NCBI RefSeq assembly: GCF_019400745.1
Contig: NZ_WJIB01000012.1
Span: forward strand, 62,001-126,000
Length of the DNA: 64,000 bases
Direction of reading: 5' to 3'
From: Cohnella sp. CFH 77786
GTDB taxonomy: Bacteria; Bacillota; Bacilli; Paenibacillales; Paenibacillaceae
Positions 26,758 through 33,319 of the stretch are shown one piece after another; position 1 is the stretch's first letter, and each line of letters begins with the position of its first letter. A program made the position numbers and the translations under genes. Under the pieces are notes generated by a model. The model saw only the letters and a program-made list of their open reading frames with translations. It was not told where the DNA came from and did not search any database.

Positions 26758-26895
26758 GATGATCGATACGCCTTATTATGACAAATTCCTTCTTCTTTCA
26801 ACAAAATTTCGCGCAATTTTTTCCCGAAATAAAGGAAAACAGGGACCCAAAGTCGAATGAAAGAAAGCGATCTAAGCAAGCCCAGGAGGAAAGTC

Positions 26896-27906
26896 ATGAA
26901 ATGGAGACGTCATAAGTTTACTTTTATGGTTATTCCGGACGAGGCCAACAAGCAGGTGGTTCGTTTTCAGCTATCGGGAGCTACCCTGCTGTCCACGCTG
27001 ATCTTGCTGGTGGTACTAGCCGTAACGGCTGCCGCATCGATGGTCATGTACGGGAAGCGAGCGAACGAGGTCGGCCGCCTCCAGCAAGAATTGGCTTCAT
27101 CGACCGGACAGTACGAGAAGATCATCTCCGACAAAGACCGGCACATCGGGGACCTGCAGACGGAAGTCGCCGGACTGTCCGATCAAGCGAAGAAGATACA
27201 AAACAAAATGGCGGATATTCATAAGCTCGAATCCCAGCTCAAGAAAATCGCCGGCATTCCGAACGCCGGATCCGCTTCCGGGACCAAAGCCTCCGCAGAT
27301 AACCAGGATGCGTACGCGATGGACGGAGAAGGTACGGGAGGAGAAGAACTTCCGGTTACCGATGAGGAGATCGACGGCCTGCTGCTTCAGACCACCCGCG
27401 ATTTCTCCGACATCGCCGGCATGATCGATGAGATGAAACCGCGATTGGAACAAACGAAGGACGCCGTTCTGAACATGCAAAACCGGCTGCGCGTAACGCC
27501 CACGATCTGGCCGGCGGACTCCCGGAAAATCACGTCCCCGTTCGGAGTCCGCCGGGATCCCTTCACCCATCGGGCCCGGTTCCATGCCGGCCTGGATATC
27601 AGCGGCGACATCGGCGATCCGATTTACGCGGCGGCGGACGGCATGGTGACGCATACCGGTTATGACGGTTCCCACGGCAATAACGTCATGATTTTGCACG
27701 GAAACGGGATCGCCACGCATTACTCCCATCTCAGCAAAATCCTGGTGAAGCCCGGAACCAAAGTCCGTAAAGGGGATCTCATCGCGGAGATGGGGTCGAC
27801 CGGCCGAAGCACGGGCCCTCACCTTCATTACGAAGTTTACGTTGGCGGCAAGCAAGTCGATCCTCAGCCCTACCTTCAAAACAGCAGGGAGGATATTAGG
27901 CCATGA
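26896..27906 (+). CDS. membrane-bound M23 family peptidase
   Basis: Putative murein endopeptidase of 336 residues. A basic N-terminal tail (MKWRRHKFTFMV) and one TM helix at about 28-55 anchor it; a coiled coil follows (QQELASSTGQYEK onward), then the LytM/M23 domain with HAGLDISGD (zinc ligands), the middle HGNGIATHYSHL and GPHLHYEVY. Start chosen at ATG 26896 because AGGAGG lies 8 bases upstream; an earlier ATG at 26857 lacks this. The gene overlaps the bactofilin start by ATGA. The M23-bactofilin pairing is widespread and is linked to localised wall cutting and cell shape. Confidence 0.93.
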   Translation: MKWRRHKFTFMVIPDEANKQVVRFQLSGATLLSTLILLVVLAVTAAASMVMYGKRANEVGRLQQELASSTGQYEKIISDKDRHIGDLQTEVAGLSDQAKKIQNKMADIHKLESQLKKIAGIPNAGSASGTKASADNQDAYAMDGEGTGGEELPVTDEEIDGLLLQTTRDFSDIAGMIDEMKPRLEQTKDAVLNMQNRLRVTPTIWPADSRKITSPFGVRRDPFTHRARFHAGLDISGDIGDPIYAAADGMVTHTGYDGSHGNNVMILHGNGIATHYSHLSKILVKPGTKVRKGDLIAEMGSTGRSTGPHLHYEVYVGGKQVDPQPYLQNSREDIRP

Positions 27907-28301
27907 CGATGTTCAAAAACAAGAAGTTCAAAATCGATCCGAACATGACCGACACCTTGATCGGCGAAGGCACCCATTTCGAAGGCAAAATCAAATCCGA
28001 AGCCAGTATCCGAATCGAAGGTCATTTGACCGGGGATATCGAATGTACGGGAGACGTGACGATCGGCGAAAGCGGATCGGCCCGGTCCCATGTCCGGGCC
28101 CGGAATGTCATCCTGGCCGGCCAGGTGACGGGAGACGTCCATGCTTCCGGCACGCTTACGATCAAGGCAACGGGCAAGCTGAACGGCAACCTGTCCGCCC
28201 GGGAGCTGTCGATCGAAGCCGGCGGCGTTTTCCAGGGCACGAGCAAGATGGAGAACGGCGGGGAATCCGCCGCAACGGAAGAGCAAGCTTCTTCGGCCTG
28301 A
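27903..28301 (+). CDS. bactofilin (polymer-forming cytoskeletal protein)
   Basis: A 132-residue bactofilin. The beta-helical core is seen in repeating short strands with Gly/Val/Ile spacing, from TLIGEGTHFEGKIKSEASIR to LNGNLSARELSIEAGG, flanked by a short basic N-terminus and a disordered acidic C-terminus. Bactofilins self-assemble into filaments without nucleotide and scaffold wall enzymes; the coupled M23 peptidase is the likely client. Length is typical. Confidence 0.95.
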   Translation: MTMFKNKKFKIDPNMTDTLIGEGTHFEGKIKSEASIRIEGHLTGDIECTGDVTIGESGSARSHVRARNVILAGQVTGDVHASGTLTIKATGKLNGNLSARELSIEAGGVFQGTSKMENGGESAATEEQASSA

Positions 28302-28395
28302 AACCAAGAACCCGCCCGCGCTTTCCTTGCCACGGATTCCTCCGCGTCCGCGCCGAAGACCGGCCAACGAGAATCCAGCGTCTCCGCGAATCTTT

Positions 28396-28430
28396 CGCCC
28401 CGCTTCTCCGTAATACGGAGAGTCGGGGCG
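28396..28430 (+). terminator. hairpin after bactofilin gene
   Basis: CGCCCCG..CTCCGTAATACGGAG..CGGGGCG, a long stem with internal mismatches. There is no T-run, so termination is uncertain. Confidence 0.5.
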
Positions 28431-28510
28431 ATTTGCGCGTTCTTCGGCCCTTCGTGTATGATTCATAGTGGGATCCCACGACCTCACAGCCGACAATGGA
28501 GTGAAAGCGA

Positions 28511-29338
28511 ATGGATGAATTGAAACAGGCCTACGAAACCCTTGGATTGCCGGAAAACGCGACTCGGGAGCAGGTCGAGCAGCGATACTTCATCCTCCTC
28601 AAGAAAGCCCGGTCCAAGCAGACGGAGTTGAATCTCGACGAGATCACCCGAGCCTATAACTTGATCGTGGGCGTCGAGTCGGAGAAATCGACGACGCTCG
28701 AAAAGCAGAGCAAAGTGAACTATTTCTTCTATTACTACAAATATCACGTGCTCGCGGCGATCGTCATTCTGATCGTGGCCATCGTTTCCGTGAAAGGGTA
28801 CATCGACCGCAAGAACGAGGAAGCGAACAAACCGCCCCTCGATCTCGCCGTCACCGTTTTCGGCAACTTTTACAACAACGACGACAGCAGCGAACTGCTT
28901 TCCCGGAACTTGCTCCGGCTCGTCCCGGATTGGAAGCGGATTGACGTCGGCATTTCCTATATCCCCAAGGAGTTGCAGTCCCAGCAAGACATCGCCATGC
29001 AGCAGAAAGGCATGCTGACGATCATGACGGAGAAGATGGATCTGATGATCCTCGACGAGAAAAATTTCGAGCAGCTGGCCAAGCAGAAAGCCTTCGTTCC
29101 TCTGGACACGCTGGAGCCATGGCAAGAATGGAACAGAACGCCCGAAAGAATCCGCAGCGTGCTGGCGGAAGAGGAAACGAGTTCTCATCCGTACGGAATC
29201 GATATAACCGGCAGTCCGATTTTCGACGGCACGCAGATCGAATCTCCCGGGGAGAAGAGAATTTTGGTCATGAGGGCCGAACCTCCGCACAAGGACAAAG
29301 CCTTGCGGCTGATGAAGCTGATCACGGAGCTGAAATAA
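28511..29338 (+). CDS. membrane protein with J-domain-like N-terminus, unknown function
   Basis: A 275-residue protein. Residues 1-60 resemble a J domain in pattern (AYETLGLPENATREQVEQRY, then ITRAYNLIVG), but the HPD tripeptide between helices is absent. A single TM helix lies at about residues 82-96 (VLAAIVILIVAIVSV). The C-terminal 170 residues are probably outside the cell and resemble no family I can name (LDLAVTVFGNFYNNDDSSEL onward). ATG follows GGAG by ten bases. It is a single gene ended by a strong terminator. Confidence 0.8.
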   Translation: MDELKQAYETLGLPENATREQVEQRYFILLKKARSKQTELNLDEITRAYNLIVGVESEKSTTLEKQSKVNYFFYYYKYHVLAAIVILIVAIVSVKGYIDRKNEEANKPPLDLAVTVFGNFYNNDDSSELLSRNLLRLVPDWKRIDVGISYIPKELQSQQDIAMQQKGMLTIMTEKMDLMILDEKNFEQLAKQKAFVPLDTLEPWQEWNRTPERIRSVLAEEETSSHPYGIDITGSPIFDGTQIESPGEKRILVMRAEPPHKDKALRLMKLITELK

Positions 29339-29340
29339 GG

Positions 29341-29392
29341 AAAAACCTCGATTCGCTTCACCCTGCCGGGTGAGAGGAATCGAGGTTTTTTT
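29341..29392. terminator. bidirectional intrinsic terminator
   Basis: AAAAACCTCGATTC pairs with GAATCGAGGTTTTT; an inner CACCC/GGGTG stem completes the hairpin. A run of T follows on the plus strand and a run of A precedes it, so it serves both convergent genes. Confidence 0.9.
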
Positions 29393-29398
29393 CTTATC

Positions 29399-29662
29399 CT
29401 AGCGGGAAAACCAATAGACGATGGCGACTGCATGCACGGCGAGCATGAGCGGAATGCCTGCATAGAAGGCTGCGTGTTTCGTTTTGTGCCGGTGCGTCCG
29501 CATGGCGATCCAGGCGCCGAGCGCCCCTCCGGCTGCCGCTGCAAGCAGAAGCGTCCGCTCGCGGATTCTTCGGCCGCTCCTTCGGGCTTTCGATTTGTCG
29601 GCGGCCATCAGTCCATAAGCGGTTACGTTCATGATGCCCAAATAGATCCATAATGCGTCCAA
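29399..29662 (-). CDS. DUF1294 family small membrane protein
   Basis: An 87-residue protein with TTG start and GGAGG upstream. Three hydrophobic segments are visible. Family signatures are NVTAYGLMAADKSKARR, ERTLLLAAAAGGALGAW and the conserved basic HRHKTKHAAFYAGIP. The function of DUF1294 is unknown. It converges on the J-domain-like gene. Confidence 0.88.
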   Translation of the reverse strand: MDALWIYLGIMNVTAYGLMAADKSKARRSGRRIRERTLLLAAAAGGALGAWIAMRTHRHKTKHAAFYAGIPLMLAVHAVAIVYWFSR

Positions 29663-29720
29663 AACGGTATCCTCCGGAGTTTCATGGAATCATTTCGAAT
29701 GGGATACTGGCAACTTACGG

Positions 29721-30212
29721 CTATTCCCGCAACGCTTCCCGCAGCCGACTGGACATTGCGGAATCCGCGCCGGCGATCGGTTTGCCGGCTGTCTTCCGGA
29801 GCTGTTCCCGCAAGCGGGCGTTGGACTCCTTCAACTTTTGCAGCTCCTTTTGCAGTGCGGCTTTGTCGTCTTCGTCCCCCCTGTCTCCGAGGCATTGCCC
29901 GTTCGTATAATAGTGGTCTTCCCGGTAGACTCGGAACGCGATTTCCAGTTCGGGCAATCCCAACCCGCGGATATGGCGGTCGACAGCTTCGGCGAACCGG
30001 TCCCGAACGGCGGGACCGCGGTCAAACCAAGCGACATCGATAAAGGGATAAGAGGGTACGATTTCACCCTGGGAGACGGCGGTCGTAGGGAAGCATTCCA
30101 GCAAAAAGTAGTCTTCCGGACATTGACAAATGTCAGCCAGTTCGGAAACAAGCGGCGCGCTGACGGCACGGATTTGTTCGGCGGGTATGCCCCGTATGAG
30201 AAGGTGCGGCAC
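29721..30212 (-). CDS. DUF1904 family protein with coiled-coil tail
   Basis: About 163 residues. The GTG start (PHLLIRGIPAEQIRAVS) follows AAAGGAGT by 7 bases; a longer frame starts at 30245. The first 110 residues match the DUF1904 tautomerase-like pattern (LRGI start, YFLLECFPT, YPFIDVAWFDRG). The remaining 50 residues form a charged coiled coil (ALQKELQKLKESNARLREQL) and a Ser/Ala tail, which is longer than usual for the family. Function unknown. Confidence 0.85.
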   Translation of the reverse strand: MPHLLIRGIPAEQIRAVSAPLVSELADICQCPEDYFLLECFPTTAVSQGEIVPSYPFIDVAWFDRGPAVRDRFAEAVDRHIRGLGLPELEIAFRVYREDHYYTNGQCLGDRGDEDDKAALQKELQKLKESNARLREQLRKTAGKPIAGADSAMSSRLREALRE

Positions 30213-30302
30213 GGCAAGGACTCCTTTGGATGTAACCTGTCCCATCTAGAATACCGAAAAAATGGGCGGGATGCACGAATTCCGGTATAAGAAATCCGCC
30301 GC

Positions 30303-30737
30303 TCTCCCGCCTTTTCGACCGATTAAAGTAACCCGCCTTTTCCTCCAAAGGAACTTAACTCGGCCTAAACCGCATGGGGGAGCCGGAGTTGAGGCACAAA
30401 GGGACTTAACTCGGCCTAAACCGCATGGGGGAGCCGGAGTTGGGGCACAAAGGGACTTAACTCGGTCAAAACCGCATGGGGGAACTGGAGTTGAGGCACA
30501 AAAGGACTTAACTCGGCCAAAACCGCATGGGAGAGCCGGAGTTGAGGTACAAATGGACTTAACACGGCCAAAACCGCATGGGAGAGCCTGAGTTGAGGAA
30601 CAAATGGACTTAACTCGGCCTAAACCGCATGGGAGAGCCTGAGTTGAGGCACAAAGGAACTTAACTCGATCATAACCAATTAAAGTAACTTTCTTCCTTT
30701 ACTCAGCCACTCTCTCGCCTTTTCGATCGATTAAGAT
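30303..30737. repeat. 51-bp tandem repeat, six copies plus partial, with flanking repeat
   Basis: The unit ACTTAACTCGGCCTAAACCG recurs at 30353, 30404, 30455, 30506, 30557 and 30608, with a partial copy at 30659: a strict 51-bp period. A second repeat, CTCTCCCGCCTTTTCGACCG / CTCTCTCGCCTTTTCGATCG followed by ATTAA, brackets the array at about 30303 and 30711. The open frame across it has no ribosome binding site. The sequence is unrelated to the other 51-bp array at 17690. Confidence 0.92.
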
Positions 30738-30815
30738 GCTGCCAGCGTGTGATTGGCGCCCCAAGCCGGATATTCTTTTCACATACCTACCCCGAAGACC
30801 TGTAATTTCGGGTAA

Positions 30816-30907
30816 GTAACCCGGCTACGCCGTCCTTTTCGGACGGATAGACGTTTTATCGAAGTAATTCACAAAAGTATTGCAGATTTTATACTTTCTG
30901 AATCGCC
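30816..30907. repeat. dispersed ~92-bp element, copy A
   Basis: Begins GTAACCCGGCTACGCCGTCC and ends ACTTTCTGAATCGCC. It aligns with copies at 38830 and 47689. The outer CGTTTTAT pairing is partly lost here (GTAACCCG), and the GTAATTCA/TGAATCGC pairing is weaker. Confidence 0.85.
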
Positions 30908-30933
30908 GAAAAAACCGGCCATTCGGCCGGCTG
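30908..30933 (-). terminator. intrinsic terminator of small gene at 30949
   Basis: CCGGCC GAAT GGCCGG followed by six T on the minus strand. It abuts copy A of the dispersed element. Confidence 0.85.
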
Positions 30934-30948
30934 TGCATTCGTTAAAGC

Positions 30949-31119
30949 TTATTGCCGATCTTCCTTCTCTTCAGGCTCGTCGTATTTGTTGATGTGGGCG
31001 ACCATCGCCTCCACCGCTTCTCCGCCTTGCGTGCTGGAGGGAACGGCTTTGACCTCGTCTTCCGTATCGTCCAGGAAGTTCTGGTGATCCGCGCGGATCG
31101 CGTCGATGCTGTTGCTCAT
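30949..31119 (-). CDS. small acidic protein, unknown
   Basis: A 56-residue acidic protein starting MSNSIDAIRADHQNFLDD. It follows the zinc-ribbon gene by 19 bp in the same direction and ends before a clear terminator, which supports a real transcript. GGGAG lies about 11 bases upstream of the ATG. No family recognised; size and charge resemble small sporulation-associated proteins, without a specific match. Confidence 0.7.
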   Translation of the reverse strand: MSNSIDAIRADHQNFLDDTEDEVKAVPSSTQGGEAVEAMVAHINKYDEPEEKEDRQ

Positions 31120-31138
31120 GAATGCCGCTCTCCCTTCG

Positions 31139-31285
31139 TTAGCCGTGCTTGATCGACAAGAGCCACTCCTCGTAACATTCCGGACACAACACGTCCAGTC
31201 TGTCTTCGACACCCGTGGCGTCGTAGATGGTGACCGTATGTGCCGTTTCCGATTCCCGTCCGCAATCTTGACAGGTGTATGCCAC
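31139..31285 (-). CDS. 48-residue zinc-ribbon protein
   Basis: Read directly on the minus strand: GTG start 8 bases after GGAGGG, then AYTCQDCGRES, a middle strand TVTIYDATG, and LDVLCPECYEEWLL. Two CxxC knuckles separated by about 28 residues form a rubredoxin-like zinc ribbon. It is shorter than common gene-calling cutoffs and uses GTG. It forms a small operon with the downstream acidic protein. Function unknown. Confidence 0.78.
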   Translation of the reverse strand: MAYTCQDCGRESETAHTVTIYDATGVEDRLDVLCPECYEEWLLSIKHG

Positions 31286-31364
31286 GAATCATCCCTCCAC
31301 GACTGGTTGCTAAACACTAGCATCCCCTCCGCGGCAGATTTTATCGATGCTTTACGATTCGTAT

Positions 31365-31380
31365 CGGGAGCAATCTCCCG
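31365..31380. other. short hairpin in divergent region
   Basis: CGGGAG CAAT CTCCCG, a 6-bp perfect stem between the zinc-ribbon gene and the rightward small basic gene. No function assigned. Confidence 0.35.
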
Positions 31381-31459
31381 GCATCCGCGCCATTTCGAAT
31401 CGAAAAGTCGGTTGCGGACCGGAAATCCATGGGATATAGTGGGTGTGGAGGTGCTTCCC

Positions 31460-31840
31460 ATGTCCAGAACCAAAACACGCAAAGCACGGCTCAAATGGGA
31501 ACGGGCCGGCGGAATCCAACCCGGCATCCTACGGCAGGAATGGACCCGCAAACCGCAAACGCAAATCAAGCCGAACGACAAAGCAGAACAGCGCCGATCG
31601 CATTGCCGCCACAAGGGCAGCCGCGACGGCGCTGATTTTTTGTTATGTCCCCCGGATGCGAAACCTTACAACCATTTCCTCACCCGTTCCAGCAGCCAGT
31701 GCAGCCACGGCCTGTGGACGGGAGGGCGATGGACGGTTTTCCCGTTGTGCAGCCGGATCCAAGTCTTGAAGCTCCGTTTCCCCGCCGCGAGCCGGATGAC
31801 GCGCGCGCCTCGGGAGAAGCCCCATCTCCCGTACGCCTGA
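31460..31840 (+). CDS. small basic protein, probable, overlapping convergent gene
   Basis: ATG at 31460 follows GGAGGTG by six bases and opens MSRTKTRKARLKWERAGG, a start pattern I associate with small basic Bacillales hypothetical proteins. The frame stays open for 126 codons and so overlaps the 3' end of the convergent phosphatase gene by 175 bp. The first 60-70 residues look genuine (basic, KPTL-like middle); the tail may be an extension after loss of the original stop. Function unknown. Confidence 0.5.
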   Translation: MSRTKTRKARLKWERAGGIQPGILRQEWTRKPQTQIKPNDKAEQRRSHCRHKGSRDGADFLLCPPDAKPYNHFLTRSSSQCSHGLWTGGRWTVFPLCSRIQVLKLRFPAASRMTRAPREKPHLPYA

Positions 31841-32628
31841 TACCCGCTTGACCGTCCATAATACAGCCACGTTCCCAGCAGGTTGCCTCCATAGTCGTTA
31901 ATATGGTCATGGCCGCAAAACGTCCCCAGCACGGAGCCTCTGGAGGACATGGCCGCGAAGAAACCGGAATTGACCTTCGGGCTCGATACCGGCTCATACC
32001 GACGACCGTAGCACACCCGCGTCCGCCATGCCTCCGCGTACTCCGGAAGGGGGATATGGAAGAAAGCCAGCGAAGGCACTCCCGCTCCGCCGTTCGTCTT
32101 TGCCAGTTCCTCGGCTTGATCCAAGTACCAATCGATCTGGCTCGTACGGATCCAGTCGTAACCCGGAATCGCGGGAATTTCGGAGCGGTCCCCCGAATCG
32201 AGAAAAAACAAAGCCGCTACCGTCCGCCCGCTGCCGTCGTTCAACCGGATCCGATAGTTGCCGACCCCGTGGACCTCCGCAGGCCCCGGCTCCGCCATAC
32301 ATCCCGGGAGCTCCCGCATGACGGCCATCAGCTCTCGGCGCGTCGCCCCCCGCTCGGCATCATGGTTCCCGAACACCGCGGCCCAGGGAATGCCGCTGTT
32401 CGCCGCGACGGACAGAACATCGCGCATCGACCGCCGCGGATCCTTGCAGTTCGGACTGTAAAGGATATCTCCCGTAAACACGATCAGGTCCGGCTTCTCC
32501 GCCCGCAAGACCTTCTCCATCAGATCGCGCGTGCGCAAATCCTTCGGTTCTCCGTTCTGCCAATGCAGGTCGGTGAATTGCACGATCGTGAACGTCCCGT
32601 CCTCTCGGAACCGCAGCGTCCGGTCCAT
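31666..32628 (-). CDS. calcineurin-like metallophosphoesterase
   Basis: Cytoplasmic phosphoesterase of 320 residues with the dinuclear metal motifs in order: FTDLHWQNG (D-x-H), VFTGDILYS (GD), FGNHDAERG (GNHD), FFHIPLPEY (H) and CGHDHINDYGG (GHDH). The type is that of Dcr2/Sia1-like and purple-acid-phosphatase-related enzymes. No signal peptide. The natural substrate is unknown. It sits 15 bp downstream of the hemolysin-III-family gene and may be co-transcribed with it. Confidence 0.92.
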   Translation of the reverse strand: MDRTLRFREDGTFTIVQFTDLHWQNGEPKDLRTRDLMEKVLRAEKPDLIVFTGDILYSPNCKDPRRSMRDVLSVAANSGIPWAAVFGNHDAERGATRRELMAVMRELPGCMAEPGPAEVHGVGNYRIRLNDGSGRTVAALFFLDSGDRSEIPAIPGYDWIRTSQIDWYLDQAEELAKTNGGAGVPSLAFFHIPLPEYAEAWRTRVCYGRRYEPVSSPKVNSGFFAAMSSRGSVLGTFCGHDHINDYGGNLLGTWLYYGRSSGYQAYGRWGFSRGARVIRLAAGKRSFKTWIRLHNGKTVHRPPVHRPWLHWLLERVRKWL

Positions 32629-32643
32629 CCCATTCCTCCCTCG

Positions 32644-33282
32644 TTAAGGCAGCAAATAAAGCAGGATCGCGAAATAATGGCACATCGATCCCCCGACCAC
32701 GAACAAGTGCCATACTGCGTGATGGTACGGAAATCCCCTCCATACGTAGAAAACCGCCCCGAACGTATACAGAAGCCCGCCGATGACGAGAAGCCTGACG
32801 CCCCCGGGGTGCAGCAGCGCCTGCAGCGGCTTCCAGGCGAAGACGATAAGCCAGCCCATCGCCACGTAGAAAAGCGTGGAGAGCACCAGGAACTTTTTCG
32901 TGAAAAACGCTTTGAAAACGACGCCGCACGCCGCCAGCCCCCATACGGTTCCGAACAACGACCATCCGAGCGGGCTCCGCAGCGCGGTTAGCAAGAGGGG
33001 CGTGTACGTGCCGGCGATGAACAAATAAATGCAGGAGTGGTCGAACGTTTCGAACAGGTCCTTTACTTTGCCTTCCGGAAAGGCGTGGACCAGCGTGGAC
33101 GCGGTATAGAGCAACACCATCGTGACTCCGTATACCGTGAAGCTGACGACATGCCAAGCCGTTCCTTTCCAGGCGGAGAAAACGATGAGCAGCACCAGCC
33201 CCGCGATGCTGAGCGCCGTTCCGATGCCGTGGGTGATGGCGTTGGCAGCTTCTTCCCTCTTCGTATAGACGTACGTGTCCAT
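32644..33282 (-). CDS. hemolysin III family membrane protein (YqfA-like)
   Basis: Seven-TM protein of about 212 residues from the PAQR/hemolysin III family. Family histidines are present in ANAITHGIGT, STLVHAF, FDHSCIYLFIAGTYTPLLL and the C-terminal PYHHAVWHLFVVGGSMCHYFAI. Start chosen at MDTYVYTKREEA, which has AAAGAGG about 11 bases upstream; an earlier in-frame ATG (33312) has no ribosome binding site. Members are linked to membrane homeostasis; haemolysis is not established here. Confidence 0.92.
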   Translation of the reverse strand: MDTYVYTKREEAANAITHGIGTALSIAGLVLLIVFSAWKGTAWHVVSFTVYGVTMVLLYTASTLVHAFPEGKVKDLFETFDHSCIYLFIAGTYTPLLLTALRSPLGWSLFGTVWGLAACGVVFKAFFTKKFLVLSTLFYVAMGWLIVFAWKPLQALLHPGGVRLLVIGGLLYTFGAVFYVWRGFPYHHAVWHLFVVGGSMCHYFAILLYLLP

Positions 33283-33319
33283 ATGCGGGATCGCCTCTTT
33301 TCTGCTGCGCATGCATGGA

